From: CBDDBX01 sp965225955
GTDB taxonomy: Bacteria > Acidobacteriota > Aminicenantia > UBA2199
Reading direction: 5' to 3'
Length of the DNA stretch: 64,000 nucleotides
NCBI GenBank assembly: GCA_965225955.1
Contig: CBDDBX010000023.1
Coordinates: 1 to 64,000 of the forward strand
A program made the translations under genes and the position numbers. Below the pieces are notes generated by a model. That model was not told where the DNA came from, did no database searches, and worked only from the letters and a program-made list of their open reading frames with translations. Of this stretch, positions 59,549-64,000 are shown one piece after another. Within the stretch, counting starts at the first letter, position 1, and the number at the start of each line of letters is the position of its first letter.

Positions 59549-60289
59549 TTACCTTGACAGGCTAAATGTTACATTAACTGTAAATTTAACAGGTTTTGGT
59601 ACACCATTAATAATAAATGGTTCATACACCCACTGTTTTACAGCAGCAACCGCAGCATTGTTGAGAAGAGGGTGGCCTGAAACAACACGTACTGTACGTA
59701 CTCTACCATAAATATCTGTTGTTGCTTCAACCAGAACATTACCTCTGATTCTCGCTTTCAAAGCTACATTTGGATACTGAGGTGCAACTTTTTTGATGAG
59801 CTTCGGTCTCTTCACGCTTGATACACGTACAACGTTAGTATCTTCGCCACCAGCCATACCACCGATGATACCACCGACAACACCACCTTCAACGCCGCCT
59901 TCGACGCCACCTTCAATACCACCTTCGATACCGAAATCGCTTATTTCTTCTTCTTCAATTTCTTCAGGAACTTCAATTGGGGCTACCAAACGTCCGGCCA
60001 TAACCGGTCTTTTGACCTCCTTCTTTTTTTCCTTCCGCTTTTTAGTATGCTTGCTGCTTTTTTTCTTCGCAGCAGGCGGTGGCGGAGGAGGAGGAGGGGG
60101 CGGGGGCGCAGTCATAAATACATTTATAACCTTAACCTCCGGCAACTCTGAATCGGCATTCATGAGTGGTACAATAAGAAATGATGCCAGAAAAAGTCCG
60201 TGAAGTATAACTGAAGCAGGGATCGTAAGCCACACTTTAGTAGCTTTCCGTTTTCCACCGGATTGAATCATCGAATCCTCAAACTTCAT
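59549..60289 (-). CDS. tonB: TonB family energy transducer with polyproline and glycine-repeat linker
   Basis: A 246-residue TonB-like protein. One transmembrane helix (about 20-42) is followed by eleven prolines (62-72), a Lys-rich stretch (75-93), an acidic patch (107-118) and a glycine repeat of the type GGVEGGVEGG (about 120-148). The C-terminal domain (165-244) has VAPQYPNVALKARIRGNVLV and the AVAAVKQWVYEPF block, both TonB signatures. The repeat composition is strongly biased. An AGGTT-type ribosome site (GGAGGTTAAT) precedes the ATG. It spans the periplasm to outer-membrane receptors; none is encoded in this window. Confidence 0.93.
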   Translation of the reverse strand: MKFEDSMIQSGGKRKATKVWLTIPASVILHGLFLASFLIVPLMNADSELPEVKVINVFMTAPPPPPPPPPPPAAKKKSSKHTKKRKEKKKEVKRPVMAGRLVAPIEVPEEIEEEEISDFGIEGGIEGGVEGGVEGGVVGGIIGGMAGGEDTNVVRVSSVKRPKLIKKVAPQYPNVALKARIRGNVLVEATTDIYGRVRTVRVVSGHPLLNNAAVAAVKQWVYEPFIINGVPKPVKFTVNVTFSLSR

Positions 60290-60319
60290 TATTAACCTCC
60301 ATTAAATATATAAATAAAA

Positions 60320-60348
60320 CTTATATAACAAAATCGACCAAATTTCAA
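60320..60348 (-). promoter_or_regulatory. Promoter of the tonB-exbB-exbD unit
   Basis: Minus strand TTGAAA (plus 60343-60348) and TATAAG (plus 60320-60325) are 17 bp apart, in the 75-bp gap between secF and tonB. The predicted start is about 25 nt before the tonB ATG. No iron-regulator (Fur) box of consensus type was seen. Confidence 0.55.
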
Positions 60349-60364
60349 GCCTCTAAAAAGCTCT

Positions 60365-61531
60365 TTACTTCTTTTTGGTCTCCATAAAAGAGTCCTTCCA
60401 TATCATCAACCATGCACAGGACTGGTAAATTGAAGAGTATGTACCAACAATTACACCAACAATAAGTGTCTGTGAAAATGTGTGTATTACTTCTCCACCA
60501 AGGAAAAAGAGAGCCAGAACTGTAATAAGTGTTGTACCTGAAGTAACAATAGTTCTGCTCAGTGTCTGGTTGATACTCTTATCAAGAATATTCTCAACAG
60601 AATCTTTTCTCATCTCTTTCACATTATCTCTGACTCTGTCAAAAATAACGATAGTATCATTCAGTGAGTAACCAACAATAGTAAGTAGTGCTGCAACAAC
60701 TGTCAGTGAAACTTCAATCTGAAAGAACAGAATAAAAGAGAGGGCAATCATAATATCGTGGAACAGAGTAATAACAGCAGAAAAACCATATACGACTTTA
60801 AATCTGATTGCGATATAGATCAGCATACCAAGAAGCGCCCATATTGTAGCCTGAGCTGCTTTACCTCTAAGATCTTTACCTACCTGAGGACCAACATACT
60901 CAGTACTTAGAAAAGTAAAATCTCCTGTAAAGGTATTTTCTTTAAGAATACTTTTTACTCTTTTTTTGAGATCTGCATTTTCCACTTCAGAAAAATCTTT
61001 AAAAAGACCAAATGCAGTAGCATTTCTGATAGACAGAATTGTTGCAGCTGAAGTTGCCGCATCTTCTTCTGAAATACCTTTTTCCATAAGAAGGTTCTGA
61101 ATTTTATGCTCAGAAGATCTGTTAATATCTATTTTCCCATCTTTAACAGCTGCTTTTGCAGATTCACTGCTAAGAGCATCATTGATATCTTTAGCAATCT
61201 GTTTATGACGTTCTTCATTCTTAAGGCTTTCATATTTGCCTTTAAGGCCAACAGCTTTGATAAAGAATTTATTTTCATCTTTACCAACTCTCTGAATAAT
61301 TGACTGCCCCAGACCAACATCCCCCAGTTTTGTTCTTAACTGAGTTTCTGTTGTTGTATCTTTAAAACTTACTTCCACCATAGTACCACCGGTAAAATCA
61401 ATACCCAGATTGAAACCTTTGGTAATGAAAGTAAAAATACCGCCCGCAATTATCAGGCCGGATAGAACAAAAGCGATGAATCTTCTGCTCATAAATTTAA
61501 AATCAGGTTCTTTTTTGAATAGTCTCATCAT
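60365..61531 (-). CDS. secF: Protein translocase subunit SecF
   Basis: Inner-membrane protein of 388 residues with six helices and a large periplasmic loop between the first two. LGIDFTGGTMVEVSF near 46-60 is the diagnostic SecF/SecD periplasmic motif; GYSLNDTIVIFDRVRDNVKE is the conserved cytoplasmic-side block near 285-304. The insert around 110-190 (VKDGKIDINRSSEHKIQN and onward) is longer than in E. coli SecF, as is common outside proteobacteria. It acts with SecD and YajC to pull exported proteins out of the SecYEG channel. Confidence 0.94.
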   Translation of the reverse strand: MMRLFKKEPDFKFMSRRFIAFVLSGLIIAGGIFTFITKGFNLGIDFTGGTMVEVSFKDTTTETQLRTKLGDVGLGQSIIQRVGKDENKFFIKAVGLKGKYESLKNEERHKQIAKDINDALSSESAKAAVKDGKIDINRSSEHKIQNLLMEKGISEEDAATSAATILSIRNATAFGLFKDFSEVENADLKKRVKSILKENTFTGDFTFLSTEYVGPQVGKDLRGKAAQATIWALLGMLIYIAIRFKVVYGFSAVITLFHDIMIALSFILFFQIEVSLTVVAALLTIVGYSLNDTIVIFDRVRDNVKEMRKDSVENILDKSINQTLSRTIVTSGTTLITVLALFFLGGEVIHTFSQTLIVGVIVGTYSSIYQSCAWLMIWKDSFMETKKK

Positions 61532-61542
61532 TCTGCTCCTGC

Positions 61543-63090
61543 TTATATACTGATCTTATCCAGATTTTTCTTTTTGCCATACATGAGATCAAAGATTACT
61601 CTTGAAACAAATACAGCAGTGAACATACTGGCAATAGTACCCAGAATAAGAGTTACAGAGAACCCTTTAATAGGACCGGTTCCGAACTGGAACAGGAATA
61701 TCGCAGCAATAACAGTTGTAAGGTTAGCATCAAAAATAGTTACAAAAGCTTTACTGAATCCTTCGTCTATAGCCTTAAGAGGTGCTCTGCCAACTCTGAG
61801 TTCTTCCTTGATTCTCTCGAATACCAGAACATTAGCATCAACAGCCATACCTATGGTAAGAATAATACCCGCAATACCCGGGAGAGTAAGAGTTGCACCA
61901 AGACTTGCCAGAAGTCCGATAAGGATAACAATATTGAACAAAAGTGCAACAACTGAGTTAACACCGGCTGTTTTATAGTAGACAAGCATGAACAGCATTA
62001 CCAGCACCAGACCGGTTAGAGCTGCATAAACACCTTTACGGATTGAATCGGCACCAAGTGATGGTCCAATTGTTCGCTCTTCAAGAATTTTGATATCTGC
62101 CGGTAGAGCACCTGCTTTAAGAACAAGTACCATATCCTGTACTTCCTCTCTGGTGTATGCGCCCTGCAGAATACCATCATATGAAATCACATCATTAATT
62201 GTTGCTACACTTTCAATTTTCTTATCCAGAACAATTGAGAGTCTCTTACCTCTGTTTTCGGAAGTAAAACGTTCAAATTTCTTAGCTCCCTGAGATTTGA
62301 ATGAGAAACCAACTGCGTGACCACCATATGCATCTCTTGCACTTTTAGCATTTTTGAGGTCATTACCGGTTACTACTGAAGATGATTTCAGTACATAATA
62401 ACCGCCCTCTTTCATACGTCTTTTATTTACACCAAGAACTTCCAGATCAGGAGGAAGTACATTGTTGTATCTTTCCATAGCTTCCTGTCTTGAATTGAAT
62501 GGCCCTTCGACAACATATCTGAACTCAAGCATTGCTGTACTTTTAATAAGACCTTTAACTCTCTCAGGATCATCAACACCTGGAAGCTGCACAAGAATCT
62601 TATTGCCAGTCAGACCTTCTCTCTGAATAACAGGGTCAGCAACACCAAACTCATCGACTCTGTTCCAGATTGTTTCTTTAGCCTGATCAACAGCCTGTTC
62701 TTTCATATGCATTTCAACATTTGGTTTTAATCTCACAACACACTTTGTACCAGTGAAACTGTAAGTCCAGTCACCAAACTCATCATCCAGAATATCTTTT
62801 ATCTTTCCTTCGTCATCCATAAGGATACCGGACATTTCAATCTTGTTGTTGTCCTGACGAAGAACCTGTTCAAATTTAATACCGGATTCTTTCAACAGAT
62901 CTCTTAACTGATTCGCATTCTGATCAGTCTGAACTCGAACTGCATCTTCTGTTTGTACTTCGAGAATGAGATGCATACCACCTTTAAGGTCAAGACCAAG
63001 ATTGATCTTTTCCAGTGGAACAGCCATCCAGACTGAAACAGCTATAACAGCTGCAATCAGTATCATTCTCCAGCCTAAGGGTTTATTCAT
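61543..63090 (-). CDS. secD: Protein translocase subunit SecD
   Basis: Inner-membrane protein of 515 residues with six helices and a large periplasmic domain. Motifs are NLGLDLKGGMHLILEVQTED near 28-47 and DEFGVADPVIQREG. The C-terminal block has ILTIGMAVDANVLVFERIKE. The ATG at 63090 is preferred, with GGGAGG 7 nt upstream; the longer frame would start at a TTG. It uses the proton gradient with SecF, encoded 11 bp downstream, to complete protein secretion. Confidence 0.95.
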   Translation of the reverse strand: MNKPLGWRMILIAAVIAVSVWMAVPLEKINLGLDLKGGMHLILEVQTEDAVRVQTDQNANQLRDLLKESGIKFEQVLRQDNNKIEMSGILMDDEGKIKDILDDEFGDWTYSFTGTKCVVRLKPNVEMHMKEQAVDQAKETIWNRVDEFGVADPVIQREGLTGNKILVQLPGVDDPERVKGLIKSTAMLEFRYVVEGPFNSRQEAMERYNNVLPPDLEVLGVNKRRMKEGGYYVLKSSSVVTGNDLKNAKSARDAYGGHAVGFSFKSQGAKKFERFTSENRGKRLSIVLDKKIESVATINDVISYDGILQGAYTREEVQDMVLVLKAGALPADIKILEERTIGPSLGADSIRKGVYAALTGLVLVMLFMLVYYKTAGVNSVVALLFNIVILIGLLASLGATLTLPGIAGIILTIGMAVDANVLVFERIKEELRVGRAPLKAIDEGFSKAFVTIFDANLTTVIAAIFLFQFGTGPIKGFSVTLILGTIASMFTAVFVSRVIFDLMYGKKKNLDKISI

Positions 63091-63133
63091 TTTCAATCCT
63101 CCCGGAATATGTTCTACTATATTTTCCTATCTG

Positions 63134-63448
63134 TTATTTCTTCTCTGTAGTATCAGCATCCAGTAAGCCGCTTATTGAGCTTTTAGCAACAAACATATGG
63201 GTATTATTACTGATCTCAAGTTCTACTCTGTCATCCATTACCCGTTTTACTTTTCCGTAAATACCGCCAGCGGTTACAACTTTATCTCCGCTATTCAGTT
63301 CGTTAACCATTTTCTGCAGCTGCTTCTGTTTCTTCTGCTGAGGTCTTATCATCAGAAAATACATTATGGCAAAAATTATTACCATAGGAACCAACATACC
63401 AAGTCCGCCTGCAGGGGACGCTCCAGCTGTTTGACCGTAAAGATACAT
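63134..63448 (-). CDS. yajC: Preprotein translocase accessory protein YajC
   Basis: Single-helix inner-membrane protein of 104 residues. The helix LGMLVPMVIIFAIMYFLMI is followed by RPQQKKQKQLQKMVNELNSG and DKVVTAGGIYGKVKRV, the YajC signature. AAGGAG lies upstream of the ATG, inside the tgt stop region. Its position between tgt and secD is the common tgt-yajC-secD-secF order. Confidence 0.95.
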   Translation of the reverse strand: MYLYGQTAGASPAGGLGMLVPMVIIFAIMYFLMIRPQQKKQKQLQKMVNELNSGDKVVTAGGIYGKVKRVMDDRVELEISNNTHMFVAKSSISGLLDADTTEKK

Positions 63449-63449
63449 A

Positions 63450-64000
63450 CTATTCTCCTTTTTTATTGAAAGAGTGCAAAAATTTTGCTTTAAAACTCAT
63501 GAACTCATTTAACGATATAGAATACCGTATTTGCCGCATAAAATCAAGGTAGAAATGGATGTTATGAATGGTGTTCAGAACAGCGGAACTTATCTCTCCG
63601 GCTACGTATAGGTGCCTTAGGTAAGCTCTTGAAAAGTTGCGACAGGTATAACAATCACAGTTTTCATCCAGTGGTCTTTTATCAAATTTATAGCGGCTGT
63701 TTTTAATGGAAACTTTACCTTGTGATGTAAAAAGAGTCCCTCTTCTGGCATTTCTGGAAGGCATTACACAATCGAACATATCTATTCCCTGTTCAACTGC
63801 ATACAGTATCTCTTCAGGTGTACCTGACCCCATTAAATAACGGGGTTTGTTTTCAGGAAGCAGAGGAACTGTACATCCCACAATCCTGTCAAAATCCTCT
63901 CCAGGCTCACCTACACTGAGTCCTCCCACAGCATATCCGTCATAATCCATATCGATGAGTGTTGATGCCGAAACTTTTCTAAGATCCTCGTGCAGTCCAC
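63450..64000 (-). CDS. tgt: Queuine tRNA-ribosyltransferase, 5' part outside window
   Basis: C-terminal 183 residues of the enzyme that swaps guanine for a queuosine precursor in tRNA anticodons. The frame runs off the right edge; the visible part begins GLHEDLRKVSASTLIDMDYD and contains GYAVGGLSVGEPGEDFDRIV, the catalytic region IDMFDCVMPSRNARRGTLF, and the zinc site CDCYTCRNFSRAYLRHLYV with the three Cys and the His. All active-site elements in this part are intact. It ends 1 bp before the yajC start. Confidence 0.96.
   Translation of the reverse strand, partial: GLHEDLRKVSASTLIDMDYDGYAVGGLSVGEPGEDFDRIVGCTVPLLPENKPRYLMGSGTPEEILYAVEQGIDMFDCVMPSRNARRGTLFTSQGKVSIKNSRYKFDKRPLDENCDCYTCRNFSRAYLRHLYVAGEISSAVLNTIHNIHFYLDFMRQIRYSISLNEFMSFKAKFLHSFNKKGE

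Noticed and set aside
1..64000. CRISPR arrays, prophage genes, transposases, toxin-antitoxin pairs and rRNA genes
   Set aside because: Looked for and not found; no regularly spaced direct repeats or matching protein motifs were seen.

Overview
The window looks like a chromosomal segment of a free-living member of the Spirochaetota. The main reason is the gene string flgB-flgC-fliE-fliF-fliG-fliH-fliI-fliJ-flbB followed at a short distance by exbD/exbB/tonB-secF-secD-yajC-tgt. As I recall it, Treponema and relatives share this arrangement. The DNA is AT-rich, promoters look like ordinary sigma-70 sites (TTGACA/TATAAT), and alternative start codons are common (GTG, TTG, and probably one CTG). 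No phage, transposase or CRISPR array was seen.

Region 1 (1-30240, all leftward) is one large surface-polysaccharide cluster that runs off the left edge. A good promoter lies at 30212-30240, and most junctions are 1-11 nt overlaps or very short gaps. In transcription order it holds: nucleotide-sugar genes (DegT aminotransferase, UDP-xylose synthase-like, GDP-fucose synthase-like); a large GT-C membrane enzyme; two SGNH/MBOAT acyl-transfer pairs in mirrored order; the ABC exporter (Wzm permease, methyltransferase, Wzt ATPase with a C-terminal carbohydrate-binding-type domain); about a dozen glycosyltransferases; a GT2/DUF2304 pair; a small EamA-type membrane protein; a second GT-C protein; an O-antigen ligase/polymerase-type protein; a WecG/TagA-type enzyme; and a CDP-paratose 2-epimerase-like reductase cut by the window edge. 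The likely product is an acylated, methylated O-antigen-like or capsular heteropolysaccharide.

Region 2 (30316-37548, leftward) holds housekeeping genes: a receiver-domain protein with a long acidic tail, valS, birA (apparently starting at a CTG inside the valS stop) and transketolase. Region 3 (37652-43215, mostly rightward) holds an M23 peptidase, an RNase H-like exonuclease, rpsU with tRNA-Pro and tRNA-Arg, a class II aldolase and a sodium:solute symporter, plus one small leftward hypothetical gene.

Region 4 (43286-50454) holds dnaK, a 690-bp gene-free stretch built of nested inverted repeats, a membrane-anchored beta-propeller/AraC regulator without a kinase, lipA, and a putative lipoprotein glutaminyl cyclase.

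Region 5 (50463-58034, leftward) is the flagellar basal-body/export operon. It is preceded by a small gene whose product resembles FliE, and the two upstream intergenic regions contain perfect dyads. Region 6 (58301-64000, leftward) holds tgt (5' end cut), yajC, secD, secF and a separate tonB-exbB-exbD unit with its own promoter and a strong terminator.

The observations most worth a second look are the FliE-like protein upstream of flgB, the nested inverted-repeat element beside dnaK, the kinase-less propeller/AraC protein, the CTG start of birA, the atypical receiver protein, and the mixed ABC-exporter/ligase layout of the polysaccharide cluster with its mirrored acyltransferase pairs.
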